In this document: one piece after another, positions 21,720-31,033 of the stretch
How the letters are laid out: every line of letters begins with the position of its first letter
Position numbering within the stretch: position 1 is the first letter of the stretch
Assembly (NCBI GenBank): GCA_031256955.1
Contig: JAIRPP010000007.1
Coordinates: forward strand, 1 to 32,726
Source of the DNA: Candidatus Methanoplasma sp.
Lineage (GTDB): Archaea > Thermoplasmatota > Thermoplasmata > Methanomassiliicoccales > Methanomethylophilaceae
DNA: 32,726 bases
Reading direction: 5' to 3'
Position numbers and translations under genes: made by a program
The notes under the pieces: generated by a model
Seen by the model: the letters and a program-made list of their open reading frames with translations, nothing else
Told to the model about the DNA's origin: nothing
Databases searched by the model: none

Positions 21720-23256
21720 AAATGACTATGAGCTGCTGCGCCCCGGTCCTCCGGGTGCGCTTGGGGACCAGCGCCCCGAAGCCCTCCGGCGCCCTGACCG
21801 CCCCGTCCACGTCGCACGGGACGTAGATGAGCGATTTCACGTACGGCTTGCTGAGCTTCAGCTTGCCGTCGCTGCTGGCGCGGGCCTGTAGGTAGTCGTT
21901 GACGACCTTCTCCGCCTCCCTCTTGGTGCTGAGGGGGACCGCTATCCTCCTGCTCCCGGGCGAGTTCATCGCGGCGGTGGAGGACAGCCTCCCTATCCCC
22001 TCGCCCCCGCTGATGCTGGTCTCCTTCCCGGTGACCCCCGCCAGTATGCTCTTGACGGGCTTGATCGAGAATATGTCCGTCAGCGCGGACGCGGGATCGG
22101 ACAGGCACTCCCTGTCTATCACGAAATCCGCCTGCACCAGGAGGTCCTCCACCACCTCCACGCTCTTCTTGGAGAAGAGCGAGCCGGTCTGGAAGCTGTA
22201 CCTCAGGTCTATGTCCCAGAACGGGATCAGGTACTGCCCCGCGCCGGAGGCTATCGGCAGCGCGCCGCCGTTCTTGGCCGCCAGGACCGCCGACAGGTTC
22301 TCGAACACCTCGTTGAAGCGGTCCTTGTTCCCCAGCAGGAAGCCCCAGCCTCCCGCGGAGGGGTACTCGAAGCTCATGATCCTGTGGATCGTGTCCAGCG
22401 TCTTCATGGGGTCCCCGCCGTTCTTCGCGACGAAGTCCGACAGGTCCGCAAGTATCCTGGCCTGGCTGGCCTCCCCGGACACCGCTCCGAACATCATGCC
22501 CAGGCCGAGGTCGGAGGAGACCTTCGCCTTCACCGCCTCCAGCTCGGAGAGGCCGTCCGCGAAGTATTGGCGGCTCTCCGCCGCGTTCCCGTTGAGCAGC
22601 CTGTCGCAGCCCTCGGACACCTTGGCCAGGGCGGAGAACCTCTCCGCCATGGGCCCGTAGCCCTTGATCTTGGAGAAGGACTTGGACATCTCCGAGAAGT
22701 TGTTCGCCATGAGGGCGTACCTCCCGGGCTTGTCCTCGTGCAGGAGCTTGGCGTTGTTGATCAGCAGGGCGTACGCGGACCCCATCTCCTCCGCGGACGT
22801 GACGAAGTCCCTGGACTCCGCGTCCACGGCCAGGGGGTACACGCTCTTGGCCCTGGCGTTGAACTCGAACGCCTTGGACGGGGAGTGCGCCGGCGCGACG
22901 GTCTTGTCCGTCGTGAAGGGCAGGACCATCAGCCCGCACGCCAGCAGGCTGTTGGCGGCGAAGCGGTACTCGGTGTACTCGGTCTCTATCCTCGGCCTGA
23001 TGTTGCTGTTGAATATGTTGAACCTGGCTATGGAGTCCACGTTCTCGGTCTGCGACAGGGAGAAGCCTCCCGGGATCGCCTTGCTGATCCAGGACTGTAT
23101 CTGACCCATCATCTGGTCCATGTACGCCTTCGCGTCGACCTTCTGCTGGGTGGTCCCGCAGCTCGGGCACGTGACGTACGCGGACCCCGACTCCAGGTCC
23201 TTCCTCTCCAGGGGGGCCCCGCAGTGCTTGCATCTGAGAGCTACCATCTCGTCCAC
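21718..23256 (-). CDS. Zinc-ribbon protein of the SPFH operon
   Basis: A 512-residue protein of no family I can name. An N-terminal zinc ribbon (C9-x2-C12 ... C30-x2-C33) is followed by a large alpha/beta body without clear membrane helices. A Gly/Ser-rich stretch occurs near 415-435 and a basic C-terminus (PKRTRRTGAQQLIVI) ends it. An N-terminal zinc ribbon in a gene next to an SPFH gene is reminiscent of YdjG in Bacillus, but the body is not recognisably similar. The start is GTG at 23256, placed 4 nt after the upstream stop and 5 nt after the GGTG of AAGGTGATC; the ATG at 23247 is a less well-spaced alternative. The stop is TAA. Confidence 0.75.
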   Translation of the reverse strand: MDEMVALRCKHCGAPLERKDLESGSAYVTCPSCGTTQQKVDAKAYMDQMMGQIQSWISKAIPGGFSLSQTENVDSIARFNIFNSNIRPRIETEYTEYRFAANSLLACGLMVLPFTTDKTVAPAHSPSKAFEFNARAKSVYPLAVDAESRDFVTSAEEMGSAYALLINNAKLLHEDKPGRYALMANNFSEMSKSFSKIKGYGPMAERFSALAKVSEGCDRLLNGNAAESRQYFADGLSELEAVKAKVSSDLGLGMMFGAVSGEASQARILADLSDFVAKNGGDPMKTLDTIHRIMSFEYPSAGGWGFLLGNKDRFNEVFENLSAVLAAKNGGALPIASGAGQYLIPFWDIDLRYSFQTGSLFSKKSVEVVEDLLVQADFVIDRECLSDPASALTDIFSIKPVKSILAGVTGKETSISGGEGIGRLSSTAAMNSPGSRRIAVPLSTKREAEKVVNDYLQARASSDGKLKLSKPYVKSLIYVPCDVDGAVRAPEGFGALVPKRTRRTGAQQLIVI

Positions 23257-23260
23257 GGGA

Positions 23261-24190
23261 TCACCTTCTCATCAAAGCCATGCCGCGGACGGACGCGATC
23301 TCCGCCTGGAGCCTCGCCTCCATGGCCCGCATCTCAGCCATGGCCCTCTCGTGGTATCCCCTGGCGATCTCGTCCGACCTCCGGGAGATGGACGTGTAGC
23401 ACGGCCTGCACACGTACACCGACTCGTACGTCTCGGGGGCGGACTTCAGGAGGTCGTCCCCCGCCGTCCTCATGAACGGGGTTATGTCGCTGGACATCGC
23501 GAGGAAGTGGATCCCCTCGCCCGTGGACTGGCGCCCGCAGATCCAGCACTTGACGGACCTGGAGTACGCCTTCATCAGGCCCATGTCCCTGTCCCCGCCC
23601 TGCCCGTCGCCCAGCTGCTTCCTGCAGCTGTACGCGCTCTGGAGCTGCTCCGCCGCCTTCTTCGGGTCGAAGAACACGGTCGCGGACGCCAGGGTCTCGT
23701 ACCCTATGGCCTGGAGGCCGAGCGCCTCCCTGAGCCCGGTGGTGACGGTGTCGCCCTTCATGATCTCGTACATCTTCAGGGGCGAGTTCCCGATCTGGAC
23801 CTGGTACTTCTGGGCCAGCTCCAGCAGCCTGTTGCCCTTGTTCGTCTTGACGTCGAGGTCCCCGTCGAGGGCCAGCGCGCTTATGCGCTCGGATATGAGC
23901 TCGCACTCCGTTATCAGCTTGGCCGTCTCGGCGTCCGTCAGCCCGAACTCGAAGCTGTCTATGCCGCAGGACCTCAGCACCCCCGCCAGCCTGTCGTAAG
24001 ACGCGCCGCTGTTGGGGGACGATATCGCGTCTATGATCCCGACGTACACCTTCGCCAGCGCGGACTCCCTCCCGCCCTTCTCTATGGTCTTCTCGAAGTT
24101 CTTCCTGGCTTTAGCGTATTCCTTCCGCTTCACCAGGTCTACGCCCTGGTTGAAGAGCTCGTCTCCCGACTTGAAGATGTTGAGCGCCAT
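23261..24190 (-). CDS. TPR-like protein with C-terminal zinc site, first gene of SPFH operon
   Basis: A 309-residue protein of unknown family. The N-terminus (LFNQGVDLVKRKEYAKARKNFEKTIEKGG, given here as a TPR-like helical pair at about 12-40) is a TPR signature. A middle helical domain follows. Two cysteine pairs, C215-x2-C218 (CWICGR) and C261-x2-C264 (CRPC), should bind one zinc. The C-terminus is a basic and acidic coiled coil (272-309). It probably acts as a protein-interaction factor in the cytosol. The start is ATG 24190, downstream of a box A at 24222-24230. The open frame to 24310 is non-conserved-looking and crosses that promoter, so it is rejected. It is divergent from the glutamine synthetase gene. 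Confidence 0.75.
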   Translation of the reverse strand: MALNIFKSGDELFNQGVDLVKRKEYAKARKNFEKTIEKGGRESALAKVYVGIIDAISSPNSGASYDRLAGVLRSCGIDSFEFGLTDAETAKLITECELISERISALALDGDLDVKTNKGNRLLELAQKYQVQIGNSPLKMYEIMKGDTVTTGLREALGLQAIGYETLASATVFFDPKKAAEQLQSAYSCRKQLGDGQGGDRDMGLMKAYSRSVKCWICGRQSTGEGIHFLAMSSDITPFMRTAGDDLLKSAPETYESVYVCRPCYTSISRRSDEIARGYHERAMAEMRAMEARLQAEIASVRGMALMRR

Positions 24191-24221
24191 TTGTTCACTT
24201 AGCCGCCTATCATGGTCCCCG

Positions 24222-24230
24222 GTATTAAGC
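24222..24230 (-). promoter_or_regulatory. Box A of the five-gene SPFH operon
   Basis: Minus-strand GCTTAATAC, about 36 nt upstream of the ATG at 24190. It predicts a leader of roughly 10 nt. Confidence 0.5.
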
Positions 24231-24331
24231 CTTGGGCATGGCATCCGGGAATCTGCCGGCGGCGGCGCCTCAATCCCATATTTGGGCCATGAAACCGCGA
24301 TTCGATGCATTTATGTCTCGCTATCCCATTA

Positions 24332-24353
24332 AAATTAGATATTTGTCTAATTT
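24332..24353. promoter_or_regulatory. 8-6-8 inverted repeat before the glutamine synthetase gene
   Basis: AAATTAGA-N6-TCTAATTT, a perfect inverted repeat centred about 47 nt upstream of the box A at 24386-24396. The half-site spacing resembles archaeal nitrogen operators, but the sequence is not the NrpR consensus GGAA-N6-TTCC. Given the target genes, a nitrogen-responsive site is plausible. Confidence 0.5.
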
Positions 24354-24385
24354 GCATTTGATTATACATTCATCTAAGAGAAAGG

Positions 24386-24396
24386 CTTATAATAAG
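24386..24396 (+). promoter_or_regulatory. Box A of the GS-GOGAT operon
   Basis: CTTATAATAAG is centred 26 nt before the ATG at 24416: a leaderless start. Confidence 0.65.
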
Positions 24397-24415
24397 GCAT
24401 CTTGTTGCCCGGGAC

Positions 24416-26596
24416 ATGTCTAACAGCAGGTTCAGGGCGGTCGAGGAAGCGGTCCGCCGGGCCCCCGCCGCCGTATCCCCGCCGGCGGGAGAGACTTCTT
24501 CGTACTTCGGCGAGATGGTGTTCAACAGGGACGCGATGAGGAGGTACCTCTCCGAGGCCACCCGCAGGTCCATCTACGAGACCATAGAGCGCGGGGCGAC
24601 CCTCGACAAGTCCGTGGCGGAGCACGTCGCGGCGGGCATGAAGAGATGGGCCATGGACAAGGGCGCCACCCATTACTCCCACTGGTTCCAGCCGCTCACC
24701 GGCGGCACCGCCGAGAAGCACGACTCGTTCACCGACCCCCGCGGGCGCGGCGCGGCCGCCGAGAACTTCAGCGGGGACCTGCTGTGCCAGCAGGAGCCGG
24801 ACGCGTCCTCGTTCCCCAGCGGCGGCCTCAGGAACACCTTCGAGGCCAGGGGGTACACCGCGTGGGACCCGTCGTCCCCCGCGTTCATAATGGACGACAC
24901 CCTGATCATACCGACCGTCTTCGTCTCGTACACGGGAGAGGCGCTGGACCACAAGACCCCGCTCCTGAGGTCGGTCTCGGCGGTCACCCGCGCCGCGTCC
25001 GACGTGCTGGAGTACTTCGGCATGAAGGGGGCGGTGGTGCACTCGTACCTGGGATGGGAGCAGGAGTACTTCCTCATAGACTCCGCGCTCTACGCCCAGC
25101 GCCCGGACCTGGTCATGTCGGAGCGCACCCTGGCGGGGCACGACAGCGCCAAGAACCAGCAGCTGGAGGACCACTACTTCGGATCGATCCCGTCCAGGGT
25201 CATACAGTTCATGAAGGAGCTGGAGTTCGAGGGGTACAGGCTGGGGATACCCCTCAAGACCAGGCACAACGAGGTCGCCCCGAACCAGTTCGAGGTCGCC
25301 CCCGTGTACGAGGAGATCAACCTCGCCGTGGACCACAACCTCCTGACCATGTCCCTGATGAAGAGGGTGGCGGAGCGCCACGGCTTCAAGGCGGTGCTCC
25401 ACGAGAAGCCGTTCGCAGGGGTCAACGGGTCCGGCAAGCACTGCAACTGGTCCCTGGGCACCGCCGACGGCGTGCCCCTGCTGTCCCCCGGGAAGACCCC
25501 GGAGGACAACCTGCGCTTCCTCGCCTTCATGGCGAACATACTCAAGGCGGTCCACGACCACAACGGGCTCCTGAAGGCGTCCATCGTGTCCGCCTCCAAC
25601 GCCCACAGGCTGGGAGCCAACGAGGCCCCGCCCGCGATTATATCCTCCTTCCTCGGGAAGCAGGTCAGCGCGGCGTTCGAGGAGCTGCTGAACACGAAGG
25701 ACCTGGTTCGCATAAGCGGCAAGAAGGGCTACAGCCTCGGCATATCGCAGATCCCCGAGCTGCTGGTGGACAACACCGACAGGAACAGGACGTCCCCGTT
25801 CGCGTTCACCGGCAACAGGTTCGAGTTCCGCGCGGTCGGGTCCTCCGCCAACTGCGGGGCCCCCATGTCGGTGCTCAACATGATCGTGGCGCACCAGCTG
25901 GGGAAGTTCAAGAAGGCGGTCGACGCCAGGATCGCGGCGGGGTCCGCGGTCCAGCAGGCCGTCCTGGACGAGACCCGCGAGACGTTCAGGGCCGCCCGCG
26001 ACATCGTGTTCGACGGCAACGGCTACTCCGACGAGTGGAAGGCGGAGGCCGCCCGCCGCGGCCTGGACGTGGAGTCGTCCGTGCCCGTCGTGATAGACTG
26101 CTTCTCCTCCCCGTCGACCCTGGAGGTCTACAGGGAGACCGGGGTCCTCAACGAGGCCGAGCTGAGGGCCAGGAGCGAGGTCCGCTGGGAGGAGTACTCC
26201 AAGAAGATAGAGATAGAGGCGAGGGTCGTGAGCGACCTGGCGTACAACCACATAATACCGGTGGCCGCCAGGTACCAGTCTCTCCTGCTCGGGAACGCCT
26301 CCATGATCAGGGCGCTGTACCCGGAGGGCGCGCGCGACGGCCTGGCCGCGGACGAGCTGGAATGGATAAAGGACATATCCGACCACGCGTCGGAGGCCAA
26401 GAGGATCGCGGACGCGCTCGACGCGACGTGCGAGGCCCTCTCCGGGCTGGAGGGCCGCGAGAAGGCGGTCAGGTACCACGACGACGTGGTCCCGCAGATC
26501 GATGCGATGCGCACGCACCTGGACGCCCTCGAGATGATCGTGGACGACCAGATGTGGCCGCTGCCCAAGTACAGGGAGCTCCTGTTCATACGCTGA
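24416..26596 (+). CDS. glnN: Glutamine synthetase type III
   Basis: A 726-residue GSIII, the long form found in Bacteroides and some other bacteria, far longer than GSI (about 450). It makes glutamine from glutamate, ammonia and ATP in the cytosol. Seen directly are the GSIII N-terminal region (SSYFGEMVFNRDAMRRYL; THYSHWFQPLTGGTAEKHDSF), RHNEVAPNQFEVAP, the ammonia/glutamate-site segment NGSGKHCNWS (from N337) and the FAFTGNRFEFRAVGSS segment. The C-terminal GSIII-specific helical region ends in DQMWPLPKYRELLFIR. A leaderless start follows a strong box A. It is followed 11 nt later by gltB. The family's distribution suggests acquisition from bacteria. Regulation through the 8-6-8 inverted repeat is inferred. 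Confidence 0.95.
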   Translation: MSNSRFRAVEEAVRRAPAAVSPPAGETSSYFGEMVFNRDAMRRYLSEATRRSIYETIERGATLDKSVAEHVAAGMKRWAMDKGATHYSHWFQPLTGGTAEKHDSFTDPRGRGAAAENFSGDLLCQQEPDASSFPSGGLRNTFEARGYTAWDPSSPAFIMDDTLIIPTVFVSYTGEALDHKTPLLRSVSAVTRAASDVLEYFGMKGAVVHSYLGWEQEYFLIDSALYAQRPDLVMSERTLAGHDSAKNQQLEDHYFGSIPSRVIQFMKELEFEGYRLGIPLKTRHNEVAPNQFEVAPVYEEINLAVDHNLLTMSLMKRVAERHGFKAVLHEKPFAGVNGSGKHCNWSLGTADGVPLLSPGKTPEDNLRFLAFMANILKAVHDHNGLLKASIVSASNAHRLGANEAPPAIISSFLGKQVSAAFEELLNTKDLVRISGKKGYSLGISQIPELLVDNTDRNRTSPFAFTGNRFEFRAVGSSANCGAPMSVLNMIVAHQLGKFKKAVDARIAAGSAVQQAVLDETRETFRAARDIVFDGNGYSDEWKAEAARRGLDVESSVPVVIDCFSSPSTLEVYRETGVLNEAELRARSEVRWEEYSKKIEIEARVVSDLAYNHIIPVAARYQSLLLGNASMIRALYPEGARDGLAADELEWIKDISDHASEAKRIADALDATCEALSGLEGREKAVRYHDDVVPQIDAMRTHLDALEMIVDDQMWPLPKYRELLFIR

Positions 26597-26607
26597 GGGA
26601 CTCCCCG

Positions 26608-29600
26608 ATGAAGACACATCCGGGCCTGTACGACCCGACGGACGAGAGGGACTCGTGCGGGGTGGGCCTGGCCGTCAGCCTGGGCGGCGCCCCGTCCCAC
26701 GAGATGATAGAGCGCGGGCTGCGCATACTGGAGAACATGGAGCACCGCGGGGCCGAGAACGCCGACGGGAGGACGGGCGACGGCACGGGCATGACCGTGC
26801 AGGTGCCCCACGAGTTCATCCTGTCGCTGGGGATCCCGGTCCCCGAGAGCGGGAGGTACGGCACGGGCCTGGTCTTCCTGCCCAGGGGCCCGGCCTCCGA
26901 GGAGTGCATGGCCGCCCTGAGGGACGAGTGCAGGGCGTGCGGGCTGGCGTGGATAGCCGAGAGGGAGGTCCCGGTGGACCGCTCCGCCCCGGGCCCGCTG
27001 GCCTCCGAGACCGAGCCCCGCATAGTCCAGGTGTTCCTGTCCAGCTACGACGGCCAGGACGCCCTGGAGCGCAGGCTGTACCGCGCGAGGAGGCGCGCCT
27101 CGGGGCGCATAGCCTCCTCGGGGATCGAGGGGGCCGAGTCGTTCTACATCTGCAGCCTGTCCAGCAGGACGATCGTCTACAAGGGCATGCTCACCCCTGC
27201 GCAGCTGAGGTCGTACTACCTCGACCTGTCCGACCCCCTGTTCAAGTCGGCCATAGCCATGGTCCACTCCAGGTTCAGCACCAACACGCTGCCCATGTGG
27301 AAGCTGGCGCAGCCGTTCAGGATGCTCTGCCACAACGGCGAGATAAACGCCATCCGCGGCAACCGCGCCTGGATGGGCGCGAGGGAGAGCATCCTGGCGG
27401 AGAGGATCCCTGCGGACATGCGCGCCCCGCACCCCGTGGTGGAGGAGGGGATGAGCGACAGCGCGTCCCTGGACAACGTGTTCGAGTTCCTGGCCATGGC
27501 GGGCGTGCAGATGCAGCGCGCCATATCCATGATGATCCCGGAGTCCTGGAACAGCAAGAACCCCATCCCGGACAGCCTGAGGGCGTACTACGAGTACCAC
27601 AGCATCCTGATGGAGCCGTGGGACGGGCCCGCCGCGGTCCTGTTCACGGACGGGAGGCTGGCGGGAGGCATGCTGGACCGCAACGGGCTGCGCCCGGCCA
27701 GGTACTCGGTGACCCGCGACGGCACGTTCATACTGGCTTCGGAGGCGGGCGTGCTGGAGGCGCCGGAGGGCGACATAGTGGAGTCCGGCAGGCTGAGGCC
27801 CGGCAAGATGATCCTGGTCGACGCGGCCGCCGGCCGCGTCATCCGCGACGCGGAGATAAAGGGCGCGCTGGCGTCCGCGTACCCGTACAGGGACTGGCTG
27901 GACAGGAACAGGCTGGAGCTGGACGAGGTGTCGTCCGGGAGGGAGGTCTCCCGCAGGGTACCCGACGCCCGCGTCAGGCTGGCCGCGTTCGGGTACACCA
28001 GGGAGGACGTCTCCAAGGTCATAGCCCCGATGGCCCTCCAGGGGAGGGAGCCCGTCGGGTCAACGGGGTTCGACGCGCCGCTGGCGATCCTGTCGGACAG
28101 GCCGCAGCGCCTGTTCTCGTACTTCCGACAGTCCTTCGCGCAGATAACCAACCCCCCGATAGACCCCATAAGGGAGGAGCTGGTGATGTCGGTCACGGGG
28201 TACATGGGCACCATAGGGCACGACGTGCTCTCCCCCGCCCCGGACCGCTGCAACATAGTCAAGGTCCGCCACCCGGTCATAACGAACCGGGAGCTGGACC
28301 TGCTGGAGAACCTCAGGTACAGGGGCTTCGTCACGTCGAAGATATCCATAACGTTCCCCGCGAGGACGCCGGGGGGGCTGGAGGAGTCCCTCCGGAGGGT
28401 GTGCGCCGAGGCCGAGGCCGCGGCGGACGCCGGCGGATCCTACATAGTGCTGTCCGACCGCGGGATCTCCGAGGGCCGCGTAGCGATCCCGTCCCTGCTG
28501 GCGGTGTCCGCGGTCCACCGCCACCTGCTGGCCACCGGCAAGAGGCTCCGGACGGGGATAATCCTCGAGTCCGGGGAGCCCAGGGAGGTCATGCACTTCG
28601 CGCTGCTCATGGGCTTCGGGGCGAACGCCGTCAACCCGTACATGGCGTACGCCGCCATAGAGGAGCACGCCCTGTCCGGCGACGTGAGGATGGACGCCGA
28701 CGCCGCCGAGCGCAACTACGTCAGGGCGGCGGAGAAGGGGATCATGAAGGTCATGTCCAAGATGGGCATATCGACGATAAGGTCGTACATAGGCGCGGGC
28801 CTCTTCGAGGCCGTGGGCCTGGACGAGGGGATGGCGCAGAGGTTCTTCGGGGTCAGGTCCGGCATAGGCGGGGCCACGCTCGAGGACATAGCCGCGGACG
28901 CCGAGGCGGCGCACGAGGCCGCCTACGCCGGGGCGGACCCCATGGAATCGGACCCCGGGACCTACGAGCACAGGAAGGGCGGGGAGAGGCACGCGTGGAC
29001 GCCGGAGGCGGCGAGGGCGCTGACGGCGGCGGCCAGGGGGGACCCGGGCGCATACCGCGCGTTCGCAGAGGCCTCCGACGGGGGCATGTTCTTCGTGCGC
29101 GACGCCCTCTCCATAGCGGAGGGGGACCCGGTCCCGCTCTCCGAGGTGGAGCCGGCGGAATCCATAATGAAGAGGTTCGTGGCCGAGGGGATCTCTTTCG
29201 GGGCCATAAGCCGGGAGGCCCACGAGGCCATCGCCGCGGCGATGAACTCGGTGGGCGCCAGGAGCAACTGCGGCGAGGGCGGGGAGGACCCGTCCAGGTC
29301 GGAGCCCCGCCCCGGCGGCTGGGACGCCAGGTCCAGGGTCAGGCAGATCGCGTCCGGCAGGTTCGGCGTGACCGCCAGGTACCTGGCGGACGCCGACGAG
29401 ATACAGATAAAGATATCCCAGGGCGCCAAGCCCGGGGAGGGGGGGCAGCTGCTGGGATCCAAGGTGGACGAGGCGATAGCCTCCGCCAGGCACACCGCTC
29501 CGGGCGTGACGCTGATATCCCCCCCTCCGCACCACGACATATACTCCATAGAGGACCTGAAGCAGCTCATACACGACGCCAGGAGCGTCAACCCCCGCGC

Positions 29601-30981
29601 CAAGATCAGCGTGAAGCTGGCGTCGGGCCACGGGGTGGGGACGGTGGCGGCGGGAGCCGCCAAGGCCGGCGCGGACATAGTCCTCATATCCGGCGCGGAC
29701 GGGGGGACGGGCGCGTCGCCCCTGTCGTCGATAAGGTACGCCGGCCTGCCGTGGGAGATGGGGCTGGCGGAGACGCAGCAGGCGCTGGCCGCCAACGGGC
29801 TCCGCGGGAGGGTCATGCTGCAGGCGGACGGGCAGCTCAAGACCGGCAGGGACGTGATTGTAGCGGCCCTGCTGGGGGCGGACGAGTACGGCTTCGCCAC
29901 CTCGGCCATGGTCGCCCTGGGCTGCGTCATGTGCCGCAGGTGCCATCTCAACACCTGCCCGGCGGGCATAGCGACCCAGGACCCGGAGCGGAGGAAGAGG
30001 TTCTCGGGCGAGCCCGAGCACCTGGCGAGGTACATGGGGCTCCTGGCGGAGGACGTCAGGGGATGGCTGTCCCGCATGGGCTTCCGCTCGATGGACGAGA
30101 TCATAGGGAGGGCGGACCTGCTGTCCCGGAAGAGCCTGGGCGGCAGGGCGGGCAGGCTGGACGCGTCCAGGCTGACGGCCGCCCCGCAGGGGGAGAGGCG
30201 CTTCTCCGAGGGGCAGCCCCCGTCCCCCGCGCCCCGCCTCGACGCCAGGATAATGGGGGACCTGGCGTCCGGGGGGGTCGCCGCGGAGTACGCGATACGC
30301 AACACCGACCGCTCGGTGGGCGCGGCCATATCCGGAGAGATCGCCAGGGGGTCCGGCGCCGCGGCCGGCGGCCTGAGCGTCTCTTTCAGGGGCACGGCGG
30401 GCCAGAGCTTCGGGGCGTTCCTGGCCGAAGGGGTGTCGTTCACGCTCGTCGGGAGGGCCAACGACTACGTCGGCAAGGGCCTCTCTGGAGGGTCCATAGC
30501 GGTCCTGCCCGAGGCCGGCGGGAGCGGGGACGCCATCGCGGGCAACACGCTGCTGTACGGTGCCACGTCCGGGGAGGCGTACATCCGCGGGACGGTGGGC
30601 GAGAGGTTCTGCGTCAGGAACTCCGGGGCGACGGCCGTCGCGGAGGGCGCGGGCGACCACTGCTGCGAGTACATGACGGGCGGCGTGACAGTCGTCCTGG
30701 GGCCGGTGGGCAGGAACTTCGCCGCAGGGATGTCGGCGGGCGCCGCGTACGTCCTCAACGACGGGGGCGACTTCGACAGGCACTGCAACATGGACTCGGT
30801 GGAGCTCTCCCCGGTGGAGGAGCAGGGGGACCTGGACCTGCTCAGGGGGATCCTGGAGAGGCACGCCGCGCGCACCGGCTCCGCGGTCGCCGCGGGGCTC
30901 CTCGCGGACTGGGGGGCGGGGGCGAAGAGGTTCCTGAAGGTGTCCCCGACCGAGCGCGGGAAGCCCGCGCCGCGCCCGTGA
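26608..30981 (+). CDS. gltB: Glutamate synthase large subunit
   Basis: A 1457-residue protein with the full GOGAT layout. An N-terminal class II glutaminase domain has nucleophile C17 (DSCGVGL) exposed after removal of a 16-residue propeptide. A central domain and the FMN/2-oxoglutarate barrel follow (SCxEGGEDP-like NCGEGGEDP, KISQGAKPGEGGQLLG, SGADGGTGASP). The [3Fe-4S] cysteines are C1106, C1112 and C1117, with the same spacing as in Escherichia coli GltB; C1109 is extra. A C-terminal beta-helix domain ends the protein. It makes two glutamates from glutamine and 2-oxoglutarate. The fused glutaminase is unlike the split archaeal GOGAT. No gltD follows, so the electron donor may be ferredoxin or a distant small subunit. 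GAGGGA precedes the ATG. It forms one operon with glnN. Confidence 0.95.
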   Translation: MKTHPGLYDPTDERDSCGVGLAVSLGGAPSHEMIERGLRILENMEHRGAENADGRTGDGTGMTVQVPHEFILSLGIPVPESGRYGTGLVFLPRGPASEECMAALRDECRACGLAWIAEREVPVDRSAPGPLASETEPRIVQVFLSSYDGQDALERRLYRARRRASGRIASSGIEGAESFYICSLSSRTIVYKGMLTPAQLRSYYLDLSDPLFKSAIAMVHSRFSTNTLPMWKLAQPFRMLCHNGEINAIRGNRAWMGARESILAERIPADMRAPHPVVEEGMSDSASLDNVFEFLAMAGVQMQRAISMMIPESWNSKNPIPDSLRAYYEYHSILMEPWDGPAAVLFTDGRLAGGMLDRNGLRPARYSVTRDGTFILASEAGVLEAPEGDIVESGRLRPGKMILVDAAAGRVIRDAEIKGALASAYPYRDWLDRNRLELDEVSSGREVSRRVPDARVRLAAFGYTREDVSKVIAPMALQGREPVGSTGFDAPLAILSDRPQRLFSYFRQSFAQITNPPIDPIREELVMSVTGYMGTIGHDVLSPAPDRCNIVKVRHPVITNRELDLLENLRYRGFVTSKISITFPARTPGGLEESLRRVCAEAEAAADAGGSYIVLSDRGISEGRVAIPSLLAVSAVHRHLLATGKRLRTGIILESGEPREVMHFALLMGFGANAVNPYMAYAAIEEHALSGDVRMDADAAERNYVRAAEKGIMKVMSKMGISTIRSYIGAGLFEAVGLDEGMAQRFFGVRSGIGGATLEDIAADAEAAHEAAYAGADPMESDPGTYEHRKGGERHAWTPEAARALTAAARGDPGAYRAFAEASDGGMFFVRDALSIAEGDPVPLSEVEPAESIMKRFVAEGISFGAISREAHEAIAAAMNSVGARSNCGEGGEDPSRSEPRPGGWDARSRVRQIASGRFGVTARYLADADEIQIKISQGAKPGEGGQLLGSKVDEAIASARHTAPGVTLISPPPHHDIYSIEDLKQLIHDARSVNPRAKISVKLASGHGVGTVAAGAAKAGADIVLISGADGGTGASPLSSIRYAGLPWEMGLAETQQALAANGLRGRVMLQADGQLKTGRDVIVAALLGADEYGFATSAMVALGCVMCRRCHLNTCPAGIATQDPERRKRFSGEPEHLARYMGLLAEDVRGWLSRMGFRSMDEIIGRADLLSRKSLGGRAGRLDASRLTAAPQGERRFSEGQPPSPAPRLDARIMGDLASGGVAAEYAIRNTDRSVGAAISGEIARGSGAAAGGLSVSFRGTAGQSFGAFLAEGVSFTLVGRANDYVGKGLSGGSIAVLPEAGGSGDAIAGNTLLYGATSGEAYIRGTVGERFCVRNSGATAVAEGAGDHCCEYMTGGVTVVLGPVGRNFAAGMSAGAAYVLNDGGDFDRHCNMDSVELSPVEEQGDLDLLRGILERHAARTGSAVAAGLLADWGAGAKRFLKVSPTERGKPAPRP

Positions 30982-31003
30982 GCCCCGCGCCCCCATGGCG
31001 CTT

Positions 31004-31013
31004 GGCTTATACG
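31004..31013 (+). promoter_or_regulatory. Box A deciding the TraB-family start
   Basis: GGCTTATACG is centred 25-26 nt before the GTG at 31034, and lies inside the reading frame that opens at ATG 30995. Confidence 0.5.
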
Positions 31014-31033
31014 GGCGCGGAGATTACCGGGGC

